64,000 nt of DNA from an uncultured Oscillospiraceae bacterium (GCA_934591895.1 CAKTPP010000001.1:186001-250000); one strand, 5' to 3'; counted from the stretch's first letter, positions 34,730 through 43,229 are shown. A program made the numbers and translations. Notes: generated by a model not told the origin, from the sequence alone.

Positions 34730-35638
34730 TCAGCTCCAGAGCGGGGACAGCCCGCGCTGATACAGCGCCTCATTGAGCGCAAAGAGGTCGTAGTTCCCCT
34801 GCTCGATGAAGTATTCCAGAATGGTGTCAAACGGGTCGGTGTTCGTGAGATAGTAGCCCGCCTTGCCGAACAGGGTCAGCGCGTCCTCGAGCGGCAGCTC
34901 CAGCGCGAACACCAGCGCCGCGACGTTGTGCTTTTTGGGGATCGTGCCGTTTTTGACGATGTTGGAAAACACGCTCTTGGACACGTGCGCCTTCTGGTAG
35001 CAGGCGGCGTTGGTCATGCCGCGCGCGGCGATCTCCCGCAGGAGCATGTCCCGAAACGACTCGTGCGGCTGTTCGAGCACCTCGTCGAGCGACAGCGTGC
35101 CGTGTTCGGCCGCAAAGCGCATTTTCTTGTCGTGGATGCGCTCCAGACTGCCCGCAAACATCCGCACGCCGAGGTTGAAGGTGCTCGGCCGGTGCGTGAC
35201 GATGAAGATGTCGATCGAGCAGCGCTCACAAAATGTGCGCGCCTCCTGCACGGCGATGCGCAGGACATCGTCCGGCGGAAAGCCGAGGCGGCCGGCCGAG
35301 ATGAGCGGCATGGCCAGCGACGCGCACCGCGCCTCACGCGCGCAGGCAAAAACCGCCCGATAGCAGGCGGCGAGGGTCTGCAGATCGTCGGGGTCGCTGT
35401 GCCACGCCGGGGCGACGGCGTGGATGATCTTCCGCGACAGGCGGTAGCCATCCGTGCAGGCCGCGCTCGCAACGGGGCGCGGCGCAAGCGCGCGGCAGGC
35501 GGCGTCCAGCTCCGGACCTGCCGCCCGGTGGATGTCCTGATCCACGCCGCATGTTCCGGACAGCGCCGTGTCGGTGGCGGTGACGATCGCGTCACAGTGC
35601 ATATGGGTGATGTCGTCCAGTCGGATCGCGAGTGCCAT
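34730..35638 (-). CDS. Macrodomain protein with C-terminal helix-turn-helix-like region
   Basis: A 302-residue protein. Residues 1-165 form a macrodomain (HMHCDAIVTATDTALSGTCGVDQDIHRAAG, then YRLSRKIIHAVAPAW). The Asn residues normally in VNAAN, which bind and hydrolyse ADP-ribose, are Thr and Asp here, so binding without hydrolysis is likely. Residues about 195-300 are helical with a helix-turn-helix-like core (MTNAACYQKAHVSKSVFSNIVKNGTIP). It may be a regulator sensing an ADP-ribose-like ligand; that is an inference. Confidence 0.72.
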   Translation of the reverse strand: MALAIRLDDITHMHCDAIVTATDTALSGTCGVDQDIHRAAGPELDAACRALAPRPVASAACTDGYRLSRKIIHAVAPAWHSDPDDLQTLAACYRAVFACAREARCASLAMPLISAGRLGFPPDDVLRIAVQEARTFCERCSIDIFIVTHRPSTFNLGVRMFAGSLERIHDKKMRFAAEHGTLSLDEVLEQPHESFRDMLLREIAARGMTNAACYQKAHVSKSVFSNIVKNGTIPKKHNVAALVFALELPLEDALTLFGKAGYYLTNTDPFDTILEYFIEQGNYDLFALNEALYQRGLSPLWS

Positions 35639-35689
35639 GGGTGTGCCTCCTCGGTGCTGTTTTTTTGGCCGCAGGGCTCATCTGGAGGT

Positions 35690-35718
35690 ATTATATAACG
35701 CATTTTTTCCGTTTTCAA
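35690..35718 (-). promoter_or_regulatory. Promoter of the macrodomain gene
   Basis: On the minus strand: TTGAAA, 17 bases, TATAAT. Confidence 0.75.
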
Positions 35719-35723
35719 TCGCA

Positions 35724-35742
35724 GGTCGTTTTCAAAACGACC
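35724..35742. promoter_or_regulatory. Palindrome between divergent promoters (candidate operator)
   Basis: GGTCGTTTT-C-AAAACGACC, a perfect 19-base dyad. It lies just upstream of the macrodomain -35 and about 20 bases upstream of the TATACT (35763-35768) that probably serves the gene at 35812, so one protein bound here could control both directions. Confidence 0.55.
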
Positions 35743-35811
35743 ACATCCGCCGCACCATCCGCTATACTGTGCCTGCAACGAACGAACAGACAAAAAGAAA
35801 GGGGTTTAAAC

Positions 35812-36132
35812 ATGGGAAGCAGAGCAGGTTATCTCAAGTATGGCGGCAATGACTATGTCCAAATCTGGCAGGAACAGAGCGCACCGGCGCCGATCCGCGC
35901 CGTGATCGCCAAGTGGAAGCGAGAGGCGGTGCGGCGCGAAAAACAGGACTACGATTGGCCGCTGAAGCATGTCGGCATCATGTTCGAGTTTGATGGCGTC
36001 TGGTATAATTTGACGCCGAAGGCGCTGCATGTGACGAATGACGCGTATTTTGAGGTCTTGTCTGACGAGATCTGTGATGATTTGGCGGCCGCGGGAGCAG
36101 AGGATGTGTTTTGCACCGCTATGCTGGATTGA
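35812..36132 (+). CDS. Hypothetical protein, 106 residues
   Basis: A small soluble protein (MGSRAGYLKYGGNDYVQIWQ) with many aromatic residues and an acidic C-terminus. AGAAAGGGG precedes the ATG and a TATACT -10 lies 44 bases upstream. I do not recognise the family. It is divergent from the macrodomain regulator and shares a palindromic intergenic site with it, so it may be its target. The gamma-glutamylcyclotransferase-like gene follows 19 bases later. Confidence 0.65.
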   Translation: MGSRAGYLKYGGNDYVQIWQEQSAPAPIRAVIAKWKREAVRREKQDYDWPLKHVGIMFEFDGVWYNLTPKALHVTNDAYFEVLSDEICDDLAAAGAEDVFCTAMLD

Positions 36133-36151
36133 ATGGGAAAGGAGTATGTAT

Positions 36152-36751
36152 ATGAAAACAATCTACTACTTTGCGTATGGCTCGAACATGGACATGGAGC
36201 AGATGCGCCGGCGCTGTCCGGACGCCAAGTGCATCGACACGGCGGTGCTGCACGGCTGGAAGTTCGCGCTGGATGAGGTGGGGTATGCCACGGTCGTTCC
36301 GGAAGCCGGAGCGAGTGTGCCGGGGCTGCTCTGGACGCTGACGGACGCAGACGAGGCGGTGCTCGACACCTACGAGGGCGTGCGCAGCAGATGCTATGAG
36401 AAGGTGACGCTGTCCGTCGTGCCGAAGCGCGCCTATGAGCCGACGCAGGCGCTGGCCTACGTCTCGCTGCGCGCGGCAAACGAGGGCGCGCGGGTGCAGG
36501 GCTATCTGGAGCGGATCGTTCATGCGGCGGCGCACGCCGGCTTCGGCACGTCCTACCTCGGGATGCTCAAGGATCTTTGGGGCGGCTATGCGAATGCCGA
36601 CGAGCGCACCGCGCACCCGGTCCTTGAGGACGGGAAGACACTGGACGAACTGGTACCGAAGAACGACGCTCTGGGACAGCATCTGATGCGGACGATGCGA
36701 GCCGATGGCGCGACGGATCAGGAGATCTGGCAGTTCATGGTCGAGAACTGA
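36152..36751 (+). CDS. Gamma-glutamylcyclotransferase-like protein with C-terminal tail module
   Basis: A 199-residue protein. The N-terminal domain has the cyclotransferase-fold loop YFAYGSNMD and DTYEGVRSRCYEK, where the Glu is the likely catalytic acid. Family members release 5-oxoproline from gamma-glutamyl compounds. The last 42 residues (EDGKTLDELV ... DGATDQEIWQFMVEN) are not part of that domain and recur in the next protein. The ATG at 36152 is preceded by AAAGGAG; an ATG six bases earlier is possible. Confidence 0.78.
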   Translation: MKTIYYFAYGSNMDMEQMRRRCPDAKCIDTAVLHGWKFALDEVGYATVVPEAGASVPGLLWTLTDADEAVLDTYEGVRSRCYEKVTLSVVPKRAYEPTQALAYVSLRAANEGARVQGYLERIVHAAAHAGFGTSYLGMLKDLWGGYANADERTAHPVLEDGKTLDELVPKNDALGQHLMRTMRADGATDQEIWQFMVEN

Positions 36752-36781
36752 CCGAAGCTTTCAGGGACAGGAGAAAACGGG

Positions 36782-37159
36782 ATGACGGAACATACGACAA
36801 AAGCATTGCCTGCGGAGAGCGGTGCGCTCTCTGAGCGCCCGGAGACGCAGGGCGACCTCTGGAGGGAGATCGCGGAGGAGGGGTACGACAGAACCTACAC
36901 GCCGGAAGAACTGAGCCGGGCATTCGGAAAGCCATTCGAGGAACTGGTGAAGGGCGGGAATCCGCCCACGACGGTGAAGCAGGAGAAGCAGGAGACGCCG
37001 GAGCCAAACGCTACAGCGTCGACAGCGCCGATTATCGAGGACGGGAAGACACTGGACGAACTGGTGAAGGATGATCCGATCGGCGAGAGCCTGACGAAGT
37101 GGTTTCGGTCGCAGGGCGCAACGGATCAGGAGATCTGGCAGTTCATGCTGGACAACTAA
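36782..37159 (+). CDS. Hypothetical protein sharing the tail module of its neighbour
   Basis: A 125-residue acidic protein. The N-terminal 85 residues are low-complexity and poorly conserved in appearance. The C-terminal 40 residues repeat the module of the preceding protein (EDGKTLDELV, then GATDQEIWQFMLDN). The DNA of the two modules is nearly identical in blocks, pointing to a recent duplication. Function unknown. CAGGAG precedes the start at a slightly long distance. Confidence 0.62.
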   Translation: MTEHTTKALPAESGALSERPETQGDLWREIAEEGYDRTYTPEELSRAFGKPFEELVKGGNPPTTVKQEKQETPEPNATASTAPIIEDGKTLDELVKDDPIGESLTKWFRSQGATDQEIWQFMLDN

Positions 37160-37421
37160 ATCCAGAAGTCCGGGCAAAGGCGGCTGCTCTGAAATTGCTG
37201 CGGGCCGCAGAAGCCTCTCTGCCAACGGAATCGTGCAGCGCTCTGTGCAGAAAATGTATCCTGCGCAGGGCGCTGCTGCGCGCACTGCAGTGCGGAGGAG
37301 ATATGTTTCTATCGGCAAAATGGTAAATGCTATGGCATATGTACTGCGGTTGTGGTATGCTGTGCCCATGGGCAGGCAAAGTGCTTTGCCAATCGAAATC
37401 AGTTGAGGTGGAGGAACGATC

Positions 37422-37985
37422 ATGAAAAAGTCAGTCGTTACGCTTTTGCTGTGCGGGGCGATGGTTTTGGGGTTAGCAGGATGCGGGAACTCGGGCGCAG
37501 GGGATGCCGAAAAAGATTTTCAGCAAAGTCAGGAAACCTATGGCGCTGTGGAAAGAGAGAGCTGCGATGTTCTGGTCGCAAAATTCAACACGGAAGTCGT
37601 GGACAACAGCGCGCTCAATCCGGCATTCACGGATTATCTGACGGAAGATCATGACCAGTATTGGTATGGGCTGCTTGAGGGCGTTTATCTGGTGGTCGTC
37701 CCGGAAGTGTATACCGGAGACCCGAAAACGGATATCGTGGACTATACGCTTATCTATGCAGACAGCTCCGGCGAGCACGGAGACGAAGCGGTCGCATATG
37801 CAAAGCACTTGGTGAAAGCGAATGACAATGCGGCAACGGAAGCGGAGATCACTACGCTGCTGGAAGAAGCAAAAGCGCAGGCTGCAAGCGGGAAAACGGC
37901 ATACAACGGAAGAGGGATCGCTGTTGGCTATTTGGAGACAAGCGACGCTTATCAATATCAAGTGTTGAGATTTTATAAAGGATGA
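37422..37985 (+). CDS. Small lipoprotein, unknown function
   Basis: A 187-residue protein with a signal peptide (MKKSVVTLLLCGAMVLGLAG) and lipobox LAGC, so it is predicted to be anchored on the outer face of the membrane. The mature part is soluble and has no motif that I recognise. GGTGGAGG precedes the ATG. It is followed by a terminator inside repeat copy 2, so it is probably monocistronic. Confidence 0.75.
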   Translation: MKKSVVTLLLCGAMVLGLAGCGNSGAGDAEKDFQQSQETYGAVERESCDVLVAKFNTEVVDNSALNPAFTDYLTEDHDQYWYGLLEGVYLVVVPEVYTGDPKTDIVDYTLIYADSSGEHGDEAVAYAKHLVKANDNAATEAEITTLLEEAKAQAASGKTAYNGRGIAVGYLETSDAYQYQVLRFYKG

Positions 37986-38020
37986 TGCCGTGCCCCGCAG
38001 GGGGGGTGGCGCTGCCGGCT

Positions 38021-38136
38021 CTCTGCGGCAGCGTGACACTGTGCGCGCCGCCTGCGCGAGATGCGCCGCAATGAAAAATCGTCCGCCGGAAGGAAGCTCC
38101 GGCGGACGATTTTTTTCGTGTTTGCAGTGCTTGCAG
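38021..38136. repeat. Dispersed repeat copy 2 (contains bidirectional terminator)
   Basis: The second copy of the element at 34292-34412. It separates the convergent lipoprotein and recG genes. The terminator arms are conserved while the loops differ. Confidence 0.6.
38074..38116. terminator. Bidirectional terminator (in repeat copy 2)
   Basis: 17-base perfect arms (AAAAATCGTCCGCCGGA and complement), AGGAAGC loop, T tract of seven. Confidence 0.92.
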
Positions 38137-38156
38137 GGCGTGGTATGGCCGGGCGG

Positions 38157-40214
38157 TCAGTTGAAATGCCCGTCGTTCGCGGCGAACAGGCGCGCACACT
38201 GGGCGCGCAGCGCCGCGTGCTCGGGCGCACGGAGCGCGGGGTCGGCGGCAAGCACCGCACGCGCCGCGTCGCGCGCGTCGTTGACGGCGGCCATATTTGT
38301 ACCGAGGTCTGCGATGTGCAGCGCCGGCAGACCGTGCTGCCGGTTGCCGAAGAAGTCGCCCGGCCCGCGCTGGCGCAGGTCGGCCTCGGCGATCTGAAAG
38401 CCGTCGGCCGTGTCGCACAGCACCTTCAGCCGCGCGCGCGATTCTTCCGTGCGCGTGTCCGACACGAGCACGCAGTACGACTGAAACGGCCCGCGCCCGA
38501 TGCGCCCGCGCAGCTGGTGCAGCTGCGAGAGGCCGAAGCGCTCGGCGTTTTCGATGATCATGAGCGCCGCATTCGGCACGTCCACGCCGACCTCGATGAC
38601 CGTCGTCGAGACGAGGATATCGGTCTCTCCGGCGGCGAAGGCGGCCATGCAGGCGTCCTTGTCCCTGGCCTTCATGCGGCCGTGGATACAGGCGACGCGG
38701 TGCTGCGGAAACGTCCGCTGCAGCGCCTGCGCGTGCTCCTCGGCGGATTTGAGCCCGGAGGGGATATCATCCGTGTCCTCGACCTTCGGGCAGACGATGA
38801 ATACCTGCCGCCCCTCGCCGATGAGCCTGTCGATGAAGGCGTTGAGCCGCGCACGGTAGCGCTCGTCCACGCACACGGTCTGCACCGGCTGCCGTCCGGG
38901 CGGCAGCTCGTCGATGACCGACACGTCCAGATCCCCGTACACCAGCAGCGCCAGCGTGCGCGGGATGGGCGTTGCGCTCATGACGAGTGTGTGCGGCTGC
39001 TCGCCCTTGCGCACGAGCGCGGCGCGCTGCTCGACGCCGAAACGGTGCTGCTCGTCCGTGATGACGAGGCCGAGACGGAAAAACGTCACCGAGTCGCTGA
39101 TGAGCGCGTGCGTGCCGACGACCACGTCGAGCAGGCCGCCGGCGAGCGCCTCTTTGACCTCACGCTTTTGCCGCGCGGTCATAGCGCCCGTCAGGCGGCC
39201 GACGCGGATGCCGAACGGTTCGAGCAGCGTGCGCAGCGTGTGCTCGTGCTGCTCGGTGAGGATCTCGGTCGGCGCCATGAAGGCGCTCTGACAGTCGTTT
39301 TCGTGCGCAAACCAGATGCACGCCGCGGCAACAAGCGTCTTGCCGGAGCCGACGTCGCCCTGTACGAGGCGGCTCATCGGCACGCCGGAGATCATGTCCT
39401 GCACGGCGGCGGCGACGGCGCGCCGCTGCGCCCCGGTGGGCGAGAAGGGGAGCGTGGCGTAAAACGTCTCGAGGTCGGCGCTTTGCATGCGGATGCCGCC
39501 CTCGGCGCGCCGCTGCGAGCGGATGCGCGCCATGGCCGTCGAGAGCACGAACAGCTCCTCGAACACCAGGCGCTTGCGCGCGAGCGTGAGCGCCGCCGCA
39601 TCGGCCGGCTGGTGGATGTTCTGCAGGGCGTAGTCCTGCTGCGCGAGGGCGTAGGTGCGCGCAATGTCCGCCGGGATCACGTCCTGCAGCTGCCCGATGC
39701 AGGCTTGCAGCGCGGGGAGCATGGCCTTGCGCACGTCGTTTTGCGTCACGCCCGTCGTCAGCGGATAGATGGGGTAAAAGCAGTTGGTCACGCTGCCGCA
39801 GCGCGCCGCCTGCTCGCAGACGGGGTTTGTGAGCGTCTTGCGAAAGCCGTTTGCCTCCACCTTGCCGTAGAAGATGTATTGCTCGCCTGCGTGCAGGCTG
39901 TTTTTGCGGTAGGGCTGGTTGAAGTAGGTCACGTCGAGCGCGCCGGTGTCGTCGGCGACGCGCGCTCTGACGAGCGTGAGCCCGCTGCGCACATACTGTG
40001 CGCGCGGCTCGCCCGCGACCGTCGCGCGGATGCACACGGCCTCGCCGGGCTGCGCGGCCGCGATCGTGCGAAACTGCGTCCGGTCCTCGTAGCGGCGGGG
40101 GTAGAGTCCGGCCAGATCGCGCAGCGTCGCCACGCCGAGCTTCTGGAAGGCCTGCGCTTTTTTCGGCCCGATGCCGGCCAGCGCCTCGAGCGGGGTGTCC
40201 GGTGTGTAGGTCAT
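38157..40214 (-). CDS. recG: ATP-dependent DNA helicase RecG
   Basis: A 685-residue fork-reversal helicase. The N-terminal wedge/OB domain is followed by Walker A GDVGSGKT, DEQH box (VITDEQHRFG), MSATPIPRTLAL and the C-terminal VIEVGVDVPNA and QLHQLRGRIGRG motifs, all typical of RecG. The start ATG at 40214 has AGGAGGC upstream and overlaps the preceding glycosylase stop by four bases. Longer frames upstream belong to the glycosylase region. Confidence 0.96.
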   Translation of the reverse strand: MTYTPDTPLEALAGIGPKKAQAFQKLGVATLRDLAGLYPRRYEDRTQFRTIAAAQPGEAVCIRATVAGEPRAQYVRSGLTLVRARVADDTGALDVTYFNQPYRKNSLHAGEQYIFYGKVEANGFRKTLTNPVCEQAARCGSVTNCFYPIYPLTTGVTQNDVRKAMLPALQACIGQLQDVIPADIARTYALAQQDYALQNIHQPADAAALTLARKRLVFEELFVLSTAMARIRSQRRAEGGIRMQSADLETFYATLPFSPTGAQRRAVAAAVQDMISGVPMSRLVQGDVGSGKTLVAAACIWFAHENDCQSAFMAPTEILTEQHEHTLRTLLEPFGIRVGRLTGAMTARQKREVKEALAGGLLDVVVGTHALISDSVTFFRLGLVITDEQHRFGVEQRAALVRKGEQPHTLVMSATPIPRTLALLVYGDLDVSVIDELPPGRQPVQTVCVDERYRARLNAFIDRLIGEGRQVFIVCPKVEDTDDIPSGLKSAEEHAQALQRTFPQHRVACIHGRMKARDKDACMAAFAAGETDILVSTTVIEVGVDVPNAALMIIENAERFGLSQLHQLRGRIGRGPFQSYCVLVSDTRTEESRARLKVLCDTADGFQIAEADLRQRGPGDFFGNRQHGLPALHIADLGTNMAAVNDARDAARAVLAADPALRAPEHAALRAQCARLFAANDGHFN

Positions 40215-40741
40215 GGTGTCGCCTCCTGTGCACCGCATTTCCAGCGCCAGAGCCGCGCCTGATCCTCCGGCGCGGCGTAGCCGATGCCGACGCGGGTGTC
40301 GGCCCCGAGCGCAAAGCGCCGCCCGTCGTCCTCGAGCCAGAGCTCCGGACAGGTGAGAATGTCGCGGCCATTGAACGTCTTGTCGATCTGCAGCCGCTTT
40401 GTGAGCTTGCCCGGGCCGTTTGCGCCGTCGGCGCACGCGCGGATGAGCACGGCCTGCGGCTCGTCCGTGTGCCCGGTCACGATGTTGAGCATCCAGTGCA
40501 TCCCGTAGCAGAGGTAGACGTAGATCGTGCCGCCGTCATGGTAGAGCACCTCCGTGCGCCGTGTGCGGCCGCGGCTGGCGTGGCAGGCGGTGTCCTGCTC
40601 GCCGCGGTAGGCCTCCGTCTCCGTGATGCGCGCGCGCAGCAGCGTGCCGTCCGGCAGTCGGCGCACCAAAATGCGCCCAACCAGCTCCGGCGCGACGCAA
40701 AGCACGTCGCGCCGGAAAAATTCCCGATCCTGCAGCTTCAT
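40211..40741 (-). CDS. DNA-3-methyladenine glycosylase (AAG/MPG type)
   Basis: A 176-residue base-excision enzyme. It has the catalytic ITETEAYRG segment (Glu activates water), HASRGRTRRTEVLY, GGTIYVYLCYGMHWMLN and the VLIRACAD strand, in the order of the AAG family. It removes alkylated purines. It lies between apbE, which ends 5 bases upstream, and recG, with which it overlaps. Its ribosome-binding site is weak, suggesting coupling to apbE. Confidence 0.93.
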   Translation of the reverse strand: MKLQDREFFRRDVLCVAPELVGRILVRRLPDGTLLRARITETEAYRGEQDTACHASRGRTRRTEVLYHDGGTIYVYLCYGMHWMLNIVTGHTDEPQAVLIRACADGANGPGKLTKRLQIDKTFNGRDILTCPELWLEDDGRRFALGADTRVGIGYAAPEDQARLWRWKCGAQEATP

Positions 40742-40746
40742 GGCTC

Positions 40747-41793
40747 TCAGCTCGCATAGTCGACGACATAGCTGTCGCCGTTGGGGGTGAATTGCCCATA
40801 CAGACCGTTGGTGATCACCACATGGCCATCGGTCCTGACGAGCAGCATCTCAAACCCGCCGTAGGTGCGCCAGTAGTTGAGCGCCGCCTGCGGGCCGAGC
40901 ACGAACATCGCGGTCGACAGACAGTCGGCCAGCGTGCCGTCCTCGCACACGATCGTCACGGACAGCAGGCCATTGTTGACCGGCCGTCCGGTCGAGGGGG
41001 AGAGGATGTGGTGGTACTTCTGCCCGCCCTCGGTGAAATAGCGCTGATAGCTGCCGGAGGTGATGACCGCCGTCTCGCCCACGGTGAGGTAGCCGAGATA
41101 GCTGCCGGTGTCGTTCGGGTCCTGAATGGCGATGTTCCAGTCGCTTCCGTCCGGCTTCTTGCCGAGCGTCTGCACGTTGCCGCCGAGGGACACCACGCCG
41201 CTCGTGACACCGGCGGCGCGCATCGCCTGAATGGCATACTCCGATGCGCAGCCCTTGGCCACTGCGCCGAAGCTCAGCGCCATGTCCGCCGGCATGGTGA
41301 CGAGGGAGTTTGCGCTGTCGTCCGTTGCGGACAGCTGCACCTTGCTCATATCTACACAGGGGAGCAGACGCTCGATCTCCGCATCGGACGGCACACGGTA
41401 GTTCTGATCGATGAAGCCCCAGAGCTTGCTCAGCGGGTAGGTCGTCAGATCGAACGCGCCGTTCGAACGCTCGTACACGGTCATGGCCGTGCGCAGCATC
41501 TTTGCGATCTGCTCGTTGACCACGACGGGCGAGCCCATGGCGTGGTTGATCTCATAGGTCTTGCTGTGCTCGTTTTCCGGGTCGAGGAGCTTATCCATGC
41601 TGTTGATGATGCTGATGGCGGCGTTGATGCCGTCGTCAGCCTTTTTGCCGTAGGCGGTCAGATCCATGACGGTGTCCATGGCAAAGATCTGCTGCGTGGT
41701 GCTTTTCGCCTCGCCGCAGGCGCTCAGCGGCAGCACGAGCGCGCAGCACAGCAGCAGCGCGAGCAGGCGGGTGTGCAGATGTGTATGCTTCAT
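40747..41793 (-). CDS. apbE: ApbE-type flavin transferase lipoprotein
   Basis: A 348-residue lipoprotein with lipobox LSAC. ApbE motifs are present: MDTVMDLTAYG, a SFGAVAKGCASE segment (the usual GG(I/L)AKG region), VSLGGNVQTLG, and ITSGSYQRYF with HHILSPSTGRPV. These enzymes attach FMN covalently to target proteins, often Rnf/Nqr subunits or FMN-binding domains. The flavoprotein at 53408 contains such a domain, but I see no evidence of a specific link. Confidence 0.93.
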   Translation of the reverse strand: MKHTHLHTRLLALLLCCALVLPLSACGEAKSTTQQIFAMDTVMDLTAYGKKADDGINAAISIINSMDKLLDPENEHSKTYEINHAMGSPVVVNEQIAKMLRTAMTVYERSNGAFDLTTYPLSKLWGFIDQNYRVPSDAEIERLLPCVDMSKVQLSATDDSANSLVTMPADMALSFGAVAKGCASEYAIQAMRAAGVTSGVVSLGGNVQTLGKKPDGSDWNIAIQDPNDTGSYLGYLTVGETAVITSGSYQRYFTEGGQKYHHILSPSTGRPVNNGLLSVTIVCEDGTLADCLSTAMFVLGPQAALNYWRTYGGFEMLLVRTDGHVVITNGLYGQFTPNGDSYVVDYAS

Positions 41794-42002
41794 AGAGGGT
41801 GTGTCCTTCCGATACAGGTTGCTTTTTTCTCAGTATAGCATATCCGCCGCCGAATGGAAACGGTGAGCCGCAGAAAATTCTTTGCGAACTTTCTGCGGCT
41901 GTATCCGGTTTCGCTATGGTACCGTGGCCGTGCCTGCCCCGAGTCTGCTGTGTGCAGCTGCTTGGCGGCAAAACGCATGGCCGGGATCTCCGCTTTCCAA
42001 AT

Positions 42003-42263
42003 CTACCGATAGAGCCACTTGAGAAATTTCCATGCAAGGGCTGCGGCGCAGATCAGCCCGATGACCATCGTAAAGCCGTTGATCGGGATATCCCCCGGCA
42101 GCAGCAAGCAGAGGTAGATCAGAGGAAGCCAGATGTCCAAGCGGATGCGCGCGGCGCGTGGCCGGGCGGACGGCGGATCCGCCGGCTCCCTGCCGCTCTC
42201 GCTGAGCTTCATGTCGACAATATCATCCGCCGGATCCTGTTTCCCGTTGCGGTTCCAGTCCAT
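42003..42263 (-). CDS. Small membrane protein with EF-hand-like N-terminus
   Basis: An 86-residue protein. The start MDWNRNGKQDPADDIVDM resembles an EF-hand loop (DxNxNGxxDxxD). Two hydrophobic segments follow (about residues 44-56 and 62-83), the second ending with a basic KFLKWLYR. GGGAGGA precedes the ATG. Similar DxNxDG-starting small membrane proteins are common in gut Clostridia and are uncharacterised. It begins 3 bases after the alpha-CTD-like gene, so it is co-transcribed with it. Confidence 0.65.
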   Translation of the reverse strand: MDWNRNGKQDPADDIVDMKLSESGREPADPPSARPRAARIRLDIWLPLIYLCLLLPGDIPINGFTMVIGLICAAALAWKFLKWLYR

Positions 42264-42266
42264 AGA

Positions 42267-42668
42267 CTATTCCTCCCGTGCGCAGAGCGAGCGCGTCTTT
42301 TCAGGATTCTCAGCCATCAGGCTGCGGAAAAATGCCCGCTTTCCGTCACCGGACAGGGCTTCAAAGCCGAAGACGGCGACGCGCGTTTTGATCTCGGCGA
42401 TGCTCTTGCGGCCGAGGTTGCGGATCTTGCCCAGCTCGTCCGCCTCCAGCGCCTGCACGATGGCGCCGACGGTGAACAGTCCCGCGCGTTTGAGCGCGTT
42501 CTGACTGCGCACGGAGAGCGTCAGCTCGTCGATAGACGCCGCGCATGTGCGTTTGGTAAAGGGCAGCGAGAGGCGGATATTGCCGCCGTAATAACGCTGC
42601 AGAGCGGCCGGAAGGCCGGTGGCTTCAGCGGTCTGTGTCAGAGCGCTGAGCAGCTGCTGTTCGGTCAT
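42267..42668 (-). CDS. Stand-alone RNA polymerase alpha C-terminal-domain-like protein
   Basis: A 133-residue protein. Residues about 48-108 match the alpha-CTD fold: SIDELTLSVRSQNALKRAG with the Arg that contacts UP elements (VRS), then IRNLGRKSIAEIKTRV, the helix-hairpin-helix part. The N-terminal assembly domain of RpoA is missing, so it cannot build polymerase but could bind DNA or activators. GAGGTG precedes the chosen ATG. It overlaps the Lrp-type gene upstream by 44 bases. Confidence 0.75.
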   Translation of the reverse strand: MTEQQLLSALTQTAEATGLPAALQRYYGGNIRLSLPFTKRTCAASIDELTLSVRSQNALKRAGLFTVGAIVQALEADELGKIRNLGRKSIAEIKTRVAVFGFEALSGDGKRAFFRSLMAENPEKTRSLCAREE

Positions 42669-43146
42669 GTTCATGCACCTCGAAATTTGAAATTCCGGGG
42701 GCGATGAATCCCTTGATGAGATCAAGCACGGAGTGTGCGCTGATGCTCAGGATACCGGGCGTGCGCTGATACAGCGCGCGGACGAACAGGCGCATATCCG
42801 CTACGCTCGGCGCGCAGCACAGCGCTGTCAGATGGCAGCTTCCGGTGGTCTGCATCAGCGTCAGCGTCTCCGGTGCAGCCGCCATGGCATCCTTGATCGC
42901 CGCAAATCGTGCGGCCTCCGTTTCAATGTTCACCACAAAGGTCATGCCTCCGGTGGACGCCTGTGGGTCGAGGATCACCTGATAGCCGCGGATAATGCCG
43001 GACGCTTCCAGCACCCGGATGCGGTTTTTTACCGCCGTCCGTGACAGGCCTACGGCTGCTCCGATCGCCGAATAGGACGCTCTGCCGTTTTTCAGCAGCA
43101 GGTCAATGATCCGGTTGTCAATGTCATCCAGACCTGCGATCCGCAT
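42625..43146 (-). CDS. Lrp/AsnC-family transcriptional regulator
   Basis: A 173-residue regulator. The N-terminal winged helix (LDDIDNRIIDLLLKNGRASYSAIGAAVGLSRTAVKNRI motif, read as separate blocks) matches AsnC/Lrp. The C-terminal RAM domain contains TFVVNIETEA and a TTGSCHLTALCC ligand-binding strand. GGGGAGGGA lies before the ATG at 43146. It is the first gene of a three-gene unit with the alpha-CTD-like and EF-hand-like genes. Effector amino acid unknown. Confidence 0.87.
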   Translation of the reverse strand: MRIAGLDDIDNRIIDLLLKNGRASYSAIGAAVGLSRTAVKNRIRVLEASGIIRGYQVILDPQASTGGMTFVVNIETEAARFAAIKDAMAAAPETLTLMQTTGSCHLTALCCAPSVADMRLFVRALYQRTPGILSISAHSVLDLIKGFIAPGISNFEVHEHDRTAAAQRSDTDR

Positions 43147-43200
43147 GAGATCCCTCCCCTCAGGCATATTGGCTTGGTGCATGCTCCAATTCCGATTTTT

Positions 43201-43229
43201 ATTCTATCAGATAAATTCTGGGATTGCAA
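43201..43229 (-). promoter_or_regulatory. Promoter of the Lrp-type operon
   Basis: On the minus strand: TTGCAA, 17 bases, TAGAAT, 55 bases before the start codon. Confidence 0.7.
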
